64,000 bases of DNA from Diploptera punctata (taxonomy: Eukaryota > Arthropoda > Insecta > Blattodea > Blaberidae), in the NCBI GenBank assembly GCA_030220185.1, contig JASPKZ010009882.1, positions 95,573 through 159,572 of the forward strand. Reading direction: 5' to 3'. The notes beneath the pieces are model-generated. The model saw nothing but the letters and a program-made list of their open reading frames with translations, had not been told where the DNA came from and did no database searches. The position numbers were made by a program, and so were the translations under genes. Shown here one piece after another: positions 21,960 through 32,629 of the stretch. Each line of letters begins with the position of its first letter. Position 1 is the first letter of the stretch.

Positions 21960-22065
21960 GTAATCTCCATTTACATTTTATCGTCACTCTTCGATCAAAA
22001 AATTTTCCTAACAACTTAATTCTCAAATACTTGTATTATTTTCTCCTCCCTTAAAGAGTAAAATT
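21342..22065 (-). mobile_element. RTE LINE 3' fragment, inverted, split by LINE-C tail
   Basis: 21342-21633 and 21960-22065 are adjacent pieces of the same RTE C-terminal region on the minus strand: ggttcgttagagtcactga end, gcggacataagctctcc, tctttataga, then ccaaaaattttccta and ttctcctcccttaaag. Between them (21634-21959) lies the 3' end of another LINE. Confidence 0.85.
21634..21959 (+). mobile_element. LINE-C 3' end with (ATT)n tail
   Basis: 3' UTR end with gagtggaagagagggctt, atggccttaactctgcc and aataaataaag, followed by about 22 ATT units (21890-21959). The same end occurs at 49495-49560. The repeated ggc-cat-gcc part forms a small hairpin. No coding part is present. Confidence 0.8.
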
Positions 22066-22200
22066 GATAATAATATTAATAATAATGATAATAACAATAA
22101 TAATAATGATAATAATAATAATAATAATAATAATGACGATAGTAATAATAATGATAATAAAAATAATAATGATAATAATAATAATAATTATAATGATAAT
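22066..22200. repeat. (AAT/GAT)n microsatellite
   Basis: Imperfect ATA/ATG triplet repeat, 135 bp. Confidence 0.9.
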
Positions 22201-22690
22201 AAAATGCCCAGTTGGTATACCAAGAATGAGGTGGGAGAATAAAATTAACTATGATTTGAGGGAAGTAGATTATACACGTCCACCGCTGTGGTCTCGAGGT
22301 AGCGTGCGGCCTTATTACGCAGCGGGCCCGGGTTCGATCCCCGGTCGGGGCAGTTTTTCTGGGTGAGGTTTTATTCGGGGTTTTTCCTCACCTGTAAGAC
22401 AAATGTCAGAAAAACTTTAAGGCCCAAATGGTCCCCGAAATCATATGGCCATCATCATCATTCACCGGTGCGGAAAGCAACGGGAAGCTACCACACCTAA
22501 ATTACCTAGTAAACCTGCAAGCATAGCATGAACATGCTATGGATGCAGTGAAAGACCTGCTTGGGGGCAGAATTACTATGGATGGAGATTATACAGGGAA
22601 TGATTGGAAAACTTTAGCTCAGGATAGGGATGTATGGAGAGCTTATGTCCGCGCGGCCATGAACCTACTGGTTCGATAATGCCAGTGAGT
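22201..22690 (+). mobile_element. RTE LINE 3' end, split by SINE-A
   Basis: 22201-22276 (gcccagttggtataccaa, then gatttgagggaagtagatta) continues at 22586-22690 (atacagggaatgattgg to gccatgaacctactggttcg). The frame would read through the C-terminal RTE motif if the SINE were absent. It ends gtgagttagttaataat, a variant tail that runs into (AAT)n. Confidence 0.9.
22277..22585 (+). mobile_element. SINE-A, full-length, inside RTE, 10-bp target duplication
   Basis: Head ccaccgctgtggtctcgagg (A box region), B-box-like gggttcgatccccgg, body cctcacctgtaagacaaatg, and tail gcagtgaaagacctgc. The flanks agattataca at 22267-22276 and 22586-22595 are identical and belong to the interrupted RTE coding sequence. 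Confidence 0.97.
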
Positions 22691-22691
22691 T

Positions 22692-22692
<1 letters not shown>

Positions 22693-22745
<53 letters not shown>
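22693..22745. repeat. (AAT)n microsatellite as RTE tail
   Basis: About 17 units directly after the RTE 3' end. Confidence 0.9.
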
Positions 22746-22747
<2 letters not shown>

Positions 22748-23950
22748 CCCCACGTGTCGGAAATTTGAAGGTGATATAGGTGGTCATTTATAAAAGAAAA
22801 CTGATATAAACTTACGATATATTGCCTAGGTACAAGCTATTTGGCAATTCATAATTGAATTTTATTTGAAAATTTGTTAAATTTCTACACTATTGTCATT
22901 TTAACGCTCCGATTATGCAACATTAAGTAAAGTGTTACCAGAAAAATACGGTTTAATTAGCACAATTTTTTTTTCTCTACTCCGCATAACCAGCATGGAT
23001 ACAGGCATGTGGAACTTTCTTCAGTAACCACTCGAACACGAAGGCGACTGGAGTATTACCAACATAATAAAAAGAAGAGATCTTTTAAATAATAATACAA
23101 GCGTAATTTTGTTTAAACCTCCCCAAGAGTGAAATTGTAATTACATCCAACAGCGTTCCTCAGGATGAGGAGGGGAAGGAGGGAGTATGATGATTATGAT
23201 TTCTGCTTTACATGCAATTTACTCCTCTCTCCACGCAAATATTATTTCAATATTTTATTTTATTTTCCTTGTAATGAAATAGGCCCCGGGATATGTCGTG
23301 CCTGTGCGACAAAAGAAACAAAAATAAAATAGGAACGCTCGTATTTTGTAGCAACGTATATAGATAATTGATGTATTTATAGGATTAGAATTCTGCAGCC
23401 AGAGGGTCAACATTACAATTTGAATACATCGCAAAAATAAGCTCTTTTTCTCTTCTAACACACTAATATATTCATTCCTACAAGTTTGTCCGTGTCTATT
23501 CTTGTTCCTCAAACAGTGGACTGGCGGCCAAATACAAACCACGTAATTCTTTCTTTTATCCCATGAATGAACAAAAGAAAATGATAGAGTCATCTCTCAT
23601 TCTATTCTCTCTTTTCTAAGGATTTGAATTTCAACAGCTTTGAGCAATCCACATTGTGTTTTTGAGGTCACTGATCGAAATTGTATTCTGCTCAGAGATC
23701 TAGGAATCAAACTTAAATATTTTTTATTATTTTTATTAATTTTATGTCCACATTCACACAAACACACAAAAACATACACACTCCATGGGACGACAGGCCT
23801 GCCACACGAGAATAAAGGTCTCGCATACATATGAATTAAGCACAGAGATGATCATCCTTGAATAGGAATGACATGTGGTCAGAGAACTAGAGCCGCTTCT
23901 TCCTATAGGTACCCTAATTCATGATCATACAGCCAAATATACCATGAAAA
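22746..23950. other. Unassigned DNA, 1.2 kb
   Basis: Nothing recognised. A 112-codon minus-strand frame (23593-23255) has no family motif. Confidence 0.4.
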
Positions 23951-23956
23951 GAAAGA

Positions 23957-24035
23957 ATGTCTGAACCGGGATTTTAACCCGGGACCTCTAATTCTATTCG
24001 TTAGTGCGTTAGTTGAAGTCCTGCTTCAGGTATCA
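23957..24035 (-). other. tRNA-like SINE-head relic
   Basis: The minus strand has a T-arm-like cccgggttaaaatcccgg. The upstream A-box part is poorly conserved. Confidence 0.4.
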
Positions 24036-24123
24036 ATTTTTCTTATCATAACAATTATATATATGATACAACTAAAGAGAAAATAATCAATTGAGTTGAT
24101 GTTTACTTGATGAGAATCCATAT

Positions 24124-24250
24124 TTATTAATTAAATAAAAATAAAACGTAGTTTTATTTTATTTTCATATTTATTATAAACAGCTGTCACTGAATTATAT
24201 AATAAATATGAAAATCAAATAAAACTACGTTTTATTTTTAATTAATTAAT
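24124..24250. repeat. Hairpin with ~54-bp arms
   Basis: Left arm 24124-24177 and right arm 24197-24250 are near-perfect inverted copies (core aaaacgtagttttatttt against its complement) around a 19-bp loop with cagctgtcactg. It is very AT-rich and lies between two tRNA-like relics. Confidence 0.85.
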
Positions 24251-24261
24251 AAAGAGAAACT

Positions 24262-24343
24262 ATTTGCCTAAACCGGGTTTTGAATCCATGGTCTCCAGCT
24301 TCTTGCACTGGCCCACTAAACCATTGTGCTACTTATGCAATAT
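24262..24343 (-). other. tRNA-like SINE-head relic
   Basis: Minus strand agtagcacaatggtttagtg (A-box-like) followed by ccatggattcaaaacccgg (B-box-like). Confidence 0.5.
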
Positions 24344-24379
24344 AGGAAGGGACAAATATTTATCTACTTAAAATTCCCG

Positions 24380-24615
24380 TGTACCCTATTAGAGCCCGTC
24401 TCAGTATAACTCGTGCCTAACACGCGTGGCTGACCAGACTGGGATCCTAGGTTCGAATCCTGGTGGTTCCAGAGGGGTATTATCTTTAGGTTATATCGGG
24501 ATTTCTTTGGATTTCTCTCGGGTTCCCCCGTTTCCCAAATTTCATCTCATCAAAACTCACCATTCTCCCTTCACAGGAAACACAGGAACATTCTAAGTTT
24601 CTCTACCCGTAGAAG
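24380..24615 (+). mobile_element. tRNA-derived SINE (family H), single copy
   Basis: Head with cgcgtggctgaccagactgg and B box ctaggttcgaatcctggtgg. Then a body rich in C and T (ttctctcgggttcccccg) to about 24615. No second copy in the window. Confidence 0.5.
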
Positions 24616-24694
24616 CAAACACAGTGTAATATCAACTATATTTCTCAAGTAATAAAATACTGAAATTATAGGCTATAAGTTTAAGCTGGACAGA

Positions 24695-24728
<34 letters not shown>

Positions 24729-25060
24729 CTAAATACTAAAAGGCAATTACTATTAAAATATACACGTACAGCATTTGTATTCGTTCTATTCTAGTATACG
24801 GAAGTGAAGTTTGATGTTGACTTAGAAAGCACAGAAACATTTTTGAATGAAAAAATACAGAAATATACTCGGAAACATAAATGATAATGGAATATGGAGG
24901 CTGAGGTATAATAAAGAAATATATATAAATAAACTGAATTATAAGCTGTAATTAAATTAAGAAAACTCCAATGGGCTCCGGACTTACAAAGAACGGCCCA
25001 GCGAAATTTCACGAACATGGTTATGATTAAGGCTAAGATAATTATTAATATTATAATGCA
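24616..25060. other. AT dinucleotide tract and a trace of LINE RT
   Basis: (AT)n at 24699-24727. Around 24780-24815 the frame reads SILVYGSEV, the usual LINE YGSE(T)W box, followed by stops. Probably an old LINE remnant. Confidence 0.4.
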
Positions 25061-26797
25061 AATTAATGATCTTGAAATTAATACAAAAATACGAACATTA
25101 GACAATTATATCAGGGAATTAGGATAGAGAAGAAAGGGTTTCAGGCTAGAATAAACATAATTCGGAATGAAAATGGGGATATGATTGCTGATTCGAAGAG
25201 TATATTAAATAGATGGAAAATAGATTGCTGATTCGAAGAGTATATTAAATAGATGGAAAAGTTACTTTCAACAGCTATTAAATGTACATACAGAACAGGA
25301 TATTGAGGAGGATAATTTACAGACAGCAGAAAAGGTAGTCGCAGAACCAAGTGCATTAGAGGTTGAAATGGCGATAGAAAAATTGAAGATGTATAACGCA
25401 TCAGGTTCAGGTAAGATCCCAACAGAATTCATAAATTCAGGGGAAGAAAAATTGATGGACAAGATACGCTGGTTGCTTAGTATGACTTGGGAAAATGAAT
25501 CTCTTCCAGATGAAGGGAAAGAATCGATTATCGTACCAATCTATAAGGAAGGAGATAAAACTGATTTTAACAATTACAGGGGCATCTCATTACTTTTTCA
25601 ACTTCATACAAAATTATAACAAATATACTACAGATTTTTAGTACAAGACAGATTTTAGAAAATAAATGGGAATATAATTGTACTGTACATCAACTATACG
25701 TAGACTTCAAAATGGCATATGATTCAATTAAGAGGGAGAAGTGATATAGATCCTGCTGGAGTTCGCAATTCCTAAAACGTTTGTTAGACTTATACGATTG
25801 TGTCTAAATGGCACAAAGAGTAGGGTGCGTGTAGGCAAACAGTTTTCAGATACTTTTGAAATCCAGAATGGGTTGAAGCAAGGAGATGCACTATCTCCTC
25901 TACTACTTAATTTTGTACTAGAGCATGCCATCAGATTTCTAGAGGATGGACAAGGCCTACAACTCAATGGTATTAATAAGCTGTTAGTTTATGCTGATGA
26001 TGTACTACTATTGGGCGATAGCGAAGAGATACTAAAGGCAAACACGCACACAGAATTGAGTAACACTAAGAAATTCGGACTGGAAGTAAATATCAATAAA
26101 ACTAAATATATGGTCACACATAGAAATACATTATATAATGGAAATGGAGAGCTAATGACAAATGAGGGAAATTTTGAGGAACAATAATCACAAATAGGAA
26201 TGAGATGCACAAAGAAATTAAACATAGGCTCAATTCTGGAAATGCGTGCTATTATGTATTACAGCGACTCTTGACGACCCAACTCCTTTCAAAAAACGTT
26301 AAACTGAAAATATATAAAACTATTATCTTGCCAGTTATATTATACCGGTGCGAAACATGGACTCTTACTTTAAGGGAGGAAACTAGATTACGAGTAATTG
26401 AGAATAAAGTTCTTATGAACATTTTTGGACCAAAGAGAGATGAACAGATAGGTGAATGAAGAAGACTACATAACAGTGAACTACATTATCTTTGTAGGAA
26501 GCCAGATATAATGAGAACAGTTAAGTCTCATAGACTGCAATGGGCAGGACATGTGGTACGAATGGGGAATAAAAGACGTGCATGGCAGATTAATGTAGGA
26601 AAACTAGAGGGAAAACGCCCAGTTGGTAGATCAAGAATGAGGTGGGAGAATAATATTAAGTATGAGTTGATGAAACTAGATTATACAGGGAATGATTGGA
26701 AAGCATTAGCTCAGGATAGGGATGTATGGAGAGTTATGTCAGCTCGACCATTAACCTACGGGTTCGATAGTGCCAGTGAGTAAGTAAGTAAGCAAGT
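25061..26797 (+). mobile_element. RTE LINE copy 2, 5'-truncated
   Basis: Starts near the EN-RT linker (aatgatcttgaaattaat) and runs to the family end gtgccagtgagtaagtaag. It is broken by a 40-bp tandem duplication at 25183-25262 (starting gattgctgattcgaagag) and a 25-bp deletion near 26180, plus smaller changes. Confidence 0.92.
25368..26783 (+). pseudogene. RTE reverse transcriptase, four broken frames
   Basis: Segments are 25368-25619 (fingers, ending NYRGISLL), 25680-25800 (VDFKMAYDSIKREK with the first catalytic Asp), 25798-26187 (NGLKQGDALSPLLLNFVLEHA, then VYADDVLLL, the catalytic YADD box), and 26205-26783 (thumb and C-terminal domain, RPVGRSRMRWENN). The FKYLG segment is lost: gaggaa joins directly to caataatc near 26180, a deletion between short aggaa repeats. 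Catalytic residues remain but no continuous protein is possible. Confidence 0.9.
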
Positions 26798-26888
26798 AAA
26801 ATACAAAATATGTACATATTTATGTAATAAAGTTATACAAAATATGTAAGAGTACATAAGATTTTCTGAAAGTAAATACATATTATTA

Positions 26889-27203
26889 AAAAGTAAAGTA
26901 AAGTAAAGTAATCCCACAACAGGCCCGGAGGCCCTTGGGGTAGTAGGAGGTTAAGGCTCCCACTTTTTCTAGACAATCGGCACTTGATGTCAGCCGGGTT
27001 ATCAGCCCTGCGTGACGGTCGCCTTTACCCCCAGAACAGGCGTCTGGTACTCATTTCCGTTAGATGCTGAGTCGACCCCAGGGCCATAGTGCCGCCAGAT
27101 GGTTTGGGTCAGTTAAAAAAATCCTGACCCCAACGGGACTTGAACCCTCGACCCTCCGGCTCGTAGCTCAGTGCCTTAACCACTACGCTACGGCGTGCCC
27201 CAC
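26889..27203 (-). mobile_element. SINE-B, copy 2, near complete
   Basis: Minus-strand head ggggcacgccgtagcgtagt and ggttaaggcactgagctacg (A-box region), then gggttcaagtcccg (B box). The body ends in an (AAAGT)n tail at 26889-26911 as read on the plus strand. This is the best head of the family in the window. Confidence 0.9.
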
Positions 27204-27356
27204 ATACATATTATTAAACATATTAAAATTTAATTTTTGTACAAATTTTATACTAAACGTTATCTTTAAGGTATTCCAAGCTTGAAGGGATGGGAATGTG
27301 GCTCTGCTAATAGCTTAATAACTTGGTAAGAAGGTCGTTGTCATGTTTATATTATA

Positions 27357-27625
27357 AAGTGATCCAACCACAGGCCTTAGGAGGCCCTTCGGCTAGTAAG
27401 GATCCCATCATTCTAGACAACAGGCATGAGATAACAGCCTTGCGTATAGCCATCTTTACCCCCACAGAATAGTATGATACCGATTTTCGTTAGAGGCCGA
27501 TTCGAACCCAGGTCCATGATGCCGCCAGAAGGTATAGGCCTGTTTAAAAATCCTGATCCCATCGGGTCTCAATTCTCGATCTTCCGGCTTGTAGAATACT
27601 GCCTTAACAAACTATGCCACGGTAT
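27357..27625 (-). mobile_element. SINE-B, copy 3
   Basis: The same body as copy 2 (ggcccttcggctag, caggcatgagataacagcc) and a decayed head (gtggcatagtttgttaag). Confidence 0.85.
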
Positions 27626-28125
27626 GTTTCCTACAAATTTCTATTGTTTCATTCATTTACAGAGGAGATCGTTCAGGTTTTAAAAGAGATCTTGCAGTTT
27701 GAAGTCCTATACACAAATGTTTTAACTGTCTTCCAGTATCTATATTTATAGTGTCCAGTAATGAAATTACTTTTTGACCGTTTCTCAGCAGCTTCTGATA
27801 ATTTGGAAAATCTGTTTCAGTGTAGGCCTAGAATCAGGTACATGTGTTTCTAATTAAAACTAATGTTGACAAACAAACTGTTTTTTTATATAATTTTCCG
27901 GTTACGAAAATTATTTTTCTTTAATTAAGAGGCATAATATGTAGTTTTACACAAAAATCTTTAAAATATATTTAAAAAATATAAAACAATATGTAATTAT
28001 GACCAAATATATAAAAATATGTAATGATAAATTTTCATATATGAGTATGTTTTTAATTTGTGGACATTTATTATTTTTAGCTTTGTATAAGCAAAAGGAA
28101 ATAATATGTAGGCTAATTATATGCA
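27626..28125. other. Unassigned AT-rich DNA
   Basis: Nothing recognised. Confidence 0.4.
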
Positions 28126-28127
28126 GA

Positions 28128-28335
28128 TCCTAGAAGTAGGTATGACAGATCAGCTGTTTGGCAAAAGACATACAGGAAATCTAAGAAAGAGGTGGCTAGA
28201 TGCTGTTAAAAACAACAGATAATAATATTTTTGGAGTGTATGAATTGGAAGGTTCAAGACAGAGAACAGAGAAGATTATAAATCTAGGATTAAGAAGACA
28301 AAACTCCTTTTGGACAATAGTGCCATTGTTCATGA
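28128..28335 (+). pseudogene. LINE C-terminal fragment
   Basis: Encodes GKRHTGNLRKRWLDAVKNN, the Gly/Arg-rich element plus Trp found at the C-terminus of LINE RTs. It then decays. Low complexity follows ((AAT)n at 28449-28500). The family is not identified. Confidence 0.5.
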
Positions 28336-28446
28336 TGATTAAAATATGTTTTTTTACAATAAATGCCAAAACTTTTACAATCAACATTTTTATCAGGAAT
28401 ACATTCAGATGTAAGTTTTATATAATAGAAAGTTTTTATATTAGAA

Positions 28447-28448
<2 letters not shown>

Positions 28449-28497
<49 letters not shown>

Positions 28498-28500
28498 AAG
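28449..28500. repeat. (AAT)n microsatellite
   Basis: About 16 units with one ACT variant. Confidence 0.9.
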
Positions 28501-28973
28501 TCAAGGTAAATATATTTTCTGACAAAATCATAAAATTCCAAAATTTAGAATATCACTTTGAAGGATGTTAAAGTTTCCTATCTAAATCAATATAGGTTAT
28601 ATTATGTCATCACGATTGTGTTCTAAAATTAAAAGTACCGTACTAGGATTTACATTTAATTTGTAATGAATTAAGGAAAGTAATTTGAAGTATTTTTGCG
28701 TATCTATAATTTTAATTTGAGAAAAAATAAGAAACCAAGTTCATTACAAAAATATTTGGAAAATACTAACCCCATATTCAAGTCGACAACAGTACATTTG
28801 TTAGAATACATATCCTAAAATAATTCAAATTCGATTGACCAAATATACAATATTTTGTAACGTGGTAAAATTATCCGCCTATGTACTCTACTGTACTTAA
28901 ATTTCAATCACTAACAATTTAAGAAATCCTCTTTTCCAATCTTCTACGAATCTCAAAATCCTAGTTTTTATAC
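28501..28973. other. Unassigned AT-rich DNA
   Basis: Nothing recognised. Confidence 0.4.
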
Positions 28974-29327
28974 ATGACACAGTTTGGGAGACATCACAAA
29001 AGTCTAGCTAAAATGAGGTATAATTACTACCTCCAAGACTATGTATATTTAAAAAAAGAGGTAGCAAGAATGATGAGGTATTACTTTCGTATATTAAATG
29101 AATTCCGTGTTTATCCCATTAGAATGTTACTACACGAAGGACATTGTGTTATTCCTGAGGACATTTTAATGGCATTTTCGCGTCCAGCCGTCACTCACCT
29201 GCGGCTCGACAGAGCTGTCAATCAGCTTGCAATGCTTCATGACTCCCTGGAACAGCGTTGTAAGCGACAGAGAGATAATTTCATGTATTTGTGTGGAGAA
29301 AGGAACCTAATACGTTCCTATACATAG
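28974..29327 (+). CDS. Unassigned 117-codon ORF, possible exon
   Basis: I do not recognise the family. The frame opens at ATG 28974 and ends TAG 29325-29327. The product is basic and helical in look, with the segment LKKEVARMMRYYFRILNEF, then RMLLHEGHCVIPEDILMAF, then LRLDRAVNQLAMLHDSLEQR. Amino-acid use is varied, without the Ile/Asn/Phe excess of junk frames around it, and GC rises in the second half. These points suggest a true exon or an exon-derived pseudogene. The last 14 codons lie inside a perfect palindrome, so the natural end may be lost. It shows no RT, transposase or GIY-YIG motif. It could still belong to a mobile element. Confidence 0.35.
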   Translation: MTQFGRHHKSLAKMRYNYYLQDYVYLKKEVARMMRYYFRILNEFRVYPIRMLLHEGHCVIPEDILMAFSRPAVTHLRLDRAVNQLAMLHDSLEQRCKRQRDNFMYLCGERNLIRSYT

Positions 29328-29359
29328 GAACGTATTAGGTTCCTTTCTCCACACAAATA
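29286..29359. repeat. Perfect palindrome, 36-bp arms, 2-nt loop
   Basis: Left arm 29286-29321 and right arm 29324-29359 are exact inverted copies (ggaacctaatacgttcctat, then its complement) with only ac between. An (AT)n run follows. Such an exact, loop-free repeat is either very young, selected, or a sequencing or assembly fold-back. Confidence 0.97.
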
Positions 29360-29361
29360 TA

Positions 29362-29393
<32 letters not shown>

Positions 29394-29438
29394 CTCAGAG
29401 ATCCGGGTTCGAATCCCGTCCAGGCATTTATTTTTCTT

Positions 29439-29476
<38 letters not shown>
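29359..29476. repeat. (AT)n tracts flanking a tRNA-like T arm
   Basis: AT runs at 29359-29389 and 29443-29476. Between them gatccgggttcgaatcccg (29399-29417) looks like a tRNA T arm or SINE B box without a head. Confidence 0.7.
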
Positions 29477-29479
<3 letters not shown>

Positions 29480-29653
29480 GTTTCCATAAACTAAGTTATA
29501 TTTTATTTGTGATAATCAGACTTACATGGTTTACACAAACAAATAAATTAGGCACTAAGAGTTGTCTTGCCATGGATTTATTTCCTATAACAACAGCCAC
29601 TATTCCACTTCCAATCCTAGATATAAATTAAAAATGTACCTTCATATCTTAAA

Positions 29654-31379
29654 ATGGGGGTTAGAGAATTATATCAGGGAATTAGTATAGAGAAGAAAGG
29701 GTTTCACGTTAGAACAAACATAATTCGGAATGAAAATGGGGATATGAATGCAGATTCCAGGAGTATATTAAATAGATGGAAAAGTTACTTTAATCAGCTA
29801 TTAAATGTACATACAGAACACGACATTGAGGAAGATTATTTACAGAGGGCAGAAATGCTAGTCACAGAACCAAGTGCATTAGAGGTTGAAATGGCGATTG
29901 AAAAATTGAAGATGTATAAAGCATCAGATTCAGATGAGATCCCAGCAGAACTGATAAAATCAGAGGGGGAAAAATTGACAAGATGCGCTGGTTACTTTGT
30001 ATGATTTGGGAAAAAGAAGCTCTTCCAGATGAATGGAAAGAATCAATTATCGTACCAATTTATAAGAAATGAGATAAACTGATTGCTACAACTATAGGGG
30101 CATCTCATTACTTTCAACTTCGTACAAAATTCTAACAAATATATTAGTAGGCAGACTTACTCCCTATATTGATGACATTCTAGGTGATCATAATGGTGGA
30201 TTTAGAAGAAACAGGTCTGCAACAGATCAGATTTTTAGTATAGACAGATTTTAGAAAAGAAATGGGAATATAATGGTACTGTACATCAACTATACGTAGT
30301 CTTCAAGAAAGCATATGATTCAATTAAGAGGGAGAAGTTATATAGTATCCTGCTAGACTTATACGAATGTGTCTAAATGGCACAAAGAGTAGAAAGCGTG
30401 TAGGCAAACAGTTTTCGGATACTTTTGAAATCCAGAATGGGTTGAAGCAAGGAGATGCACTATCTCGTCTACTATTTAATTTTGTACTAGAGGATGCCAT
30501 CAAATCTTTAGAGAATGAGGAAGGATTACAACTCAATGGTATTAAATATTATTAGTTTATGCTGATGATGTAGTAATATTGGCCGATAGCGAGGAGATAC
30601 TAAAGGACAACACGCACTCACTCTTGAGTAACACTAAGAAAATTAGGACTGGAATTATATATCAATAAAACTAAATATATGGTCACATATAGAAATACAT
30701 TACATAATGGAAATGGACAGCTAATGACAAATGAGGGAAATTTTGAGGAAGTGGCTGAATTCAAATACCTAGGAACAATAATCACAAATAGGAATGAGAT
30801 GCACAAAGAAATTAAACATAGGCTCAATTCTGGAAATGCGTGCTATTGTGCATTGCAGAGACTCTTGATGTACCAATTCCTTTCAAAAAAACGTTAAACT
30901 GAAAGTATATAAAACTATTATTCTACCAGTTATATTAGGTATATGGGTGCGAAACATGGACTCTTACTTTAAGGGAGGAAAGTAGATTACAAGTATTTGA
31001 GAATAAAGTACTTAGGAAAATTTTTGGACCAAAGAGAGACGAACAGACAGGTGAATGGAGAAGACTAAATAACAATGAACTACATGGTCTTTATAGGAAG
31101 CCAGATATAATAAGAACAGTTAAGTCTCGTAGACTGCGATGGGAAGGACATGTTGCACGTATGGGGAATGAAAGACTTGCATGGAAGCTTCTTGTAGGAA
31201 AGCCAGAGGGAAAACGGCCAGTTGGTAGACCAAGAATGAGGTGGGAGAATAATATTAACTATGATTTGGGAGAAGTGGATTATACAGGGCATGTTTGGAA
31301 AGCATTAGCTCAGGATAGGGATGTATGGAGAGCTTATGTCCGCGCGGCCATGAACCTACGGGTTCGATGGTGCCAGTGA
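29654..31379 (+). pseudogene. RTE reverse transcriptase, several frameshifts
   Basis: Segments are 29654-30004 (linker and fingers, KMYKASDSDEIPAELIKS), 30290-30360 (first catalytic Asp region, decayed), 30367-30555 (NGLKQGDALSRLLFN), 30555-30620 (YADDVVILADS, catalytic box intact but in a shifted frame), 30679-30897 (VAEFKYLGTIITN) and 31161-31379 (C-terminal RPVGRPRMRWENNINYDL). Between 30180 and 30360 sequence is missing relative to the copy at 53.8 kb. It is not functional. Confidence 0.9.
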
Positions 31380-31390
31380 GTAAGTAAGTA
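29660..31390 (+). mobile_element. RTE LINE copy 3, 5'-truncated, 15-bp target duplication
   Basis: Runs from the EN-RT linker (gttagagaattatatcaggg) to the (GTAA)n tail. The flanks tatcttaaaatgggg at 29645-29659 and 31389-31403 are identical and give a clear 15-bp target-site duplication. The right flank leads into a SINE-like sequence. Confidence 0.95.
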
Positions 31391-31403
31391 TCTTAAAATG
31401 GGG

Positions 31404-31900
31404 CGGCTCCGTGGCGCAAGCGGTTAGACGCTCACCTCTCACAGCTGGCTTCCCGAGATCTTGTGTCGGTCACTCCACGAGCTCTAAAAATCCACCACTG
31501 TAACGAGTGGGATATGGATTCATTCATAACATGCTCTGTGAAAATAGTGTGAAGTCTGTCACTGCTTTGTGTGGCTATGTTTCTCTATGTTCTCCAAGCT
31601 TATGAAGGGGAGAAAAAACTGGAATCCAACACTGCTATACGTGTGCTACACATTTCAGGACTCTGAAAAAAAGTGTGAAATTCGTCATTAGTGTATGAAA
31701 CTTGTCAGTACAGTGTGCGAGTTACGCCTTTATAATTTACAGCCTTGAAAGGTAAAAATGAAATCCGTCTCTAAGTGTGGGCTGGCTATAGTAACTGTAT
31801 TACTTCTTCTCCTAAGAGAAAGAGTGAAATCCGTCACTGCAATGTGTGGGATACGGCTCTATACTTCAAGGACTCAGTGGTGCGAATACAAGGAGTTGTT
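31404..31900 (+). mobile_element. SINE-like unit with tRNA-type A box
   Basis: It begins cggctccgtggcgcaagcgg then ttagacgctcacctc, which reads as the 5' half of a tRNA. The body holds degenerate repeats of a gtgaaatccgtcactg type (31550, 31675, 31828). The boundaries are uncertain and no second copy was found. Confidence 0.45.
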
Positions 31901-32335
31901 GGTCACCGAACAAAACACCGGGAACTAGAGTCTTACTAATGTGACGGAACAAACTTTAAAGTGGGAATTAAGGGCTCGTAGTTTCTAGTCGGGCATAAAA
32001 CTCACGTTAGCGGGGTTTCTGGACTGTGTTCAATGGCATGATATCTTCTCCAGCTTGTTTCACAAAACTTTCTTAGGCCTTTCCTTGCAACTTAACAGAG
32101 CTCCTATTCCCAGCTCCTGCCTTAACAGCTCCATTATACAAGTGGTCCCCAACCTGAGGCTGAGAACAATTAGAAAAACGTATGCAAACCGTATTGTAGA
32201 CTTACATTTTTCAATTATTTTTATTCCCATTTCACAACATTTACAACGTTTTTACTGAAGACATACCTTGCGGCAGAGCTGCAAAACTCGCTGCTTCGAG
32301 TTCCCAGATGGAAAAAACAATCTCACGAAAATTTG
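31901..32335. other. Unassigned DNA
   Basis: Nothing recognised. Confidence 0.4.
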
Positions 32336-32568
32336 TTCGGTATGGGATCAGTGCTCAGACAGCACTGTGAGGAATTTGAGTAGCTACGAAAAGTATTCAT
32401 TTCAGGTTGAGAAATACTGTTATAACGGCTGAGCGACCCGACATGCTGAACACATGTCACCCCTAATACTAATAGGATAATCGTCCACCTCACATTTTCA
32501 TGTGAAACCACCAATTGGCTGATAGCGTAAGGCTCCACTAGGTATGTCGCATCATGGATTAGTTTGCT
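32336..32568 (+). repeat. Interspersed repeat D, copy 2
   Basis: Longest copy in the window. The first part (gtgaggaatttgagtagcta) is shared with 55548-55567. The second (aacggctgagcgacccga and gtcgcatcatgga) is shared with 16435-16548. Confidence 0.65.
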
Positions 32569-32629
32569 GAACTTTTATAGGAATAAATCACTACGAGGAT
32601 AAATTAACGGAAAATTTTAGAAACAAAAT

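Noticed and set aside
23255..23593. 112-codon minus-strand frame
   Set aside because: No motif, odd composition, no supporting copy.
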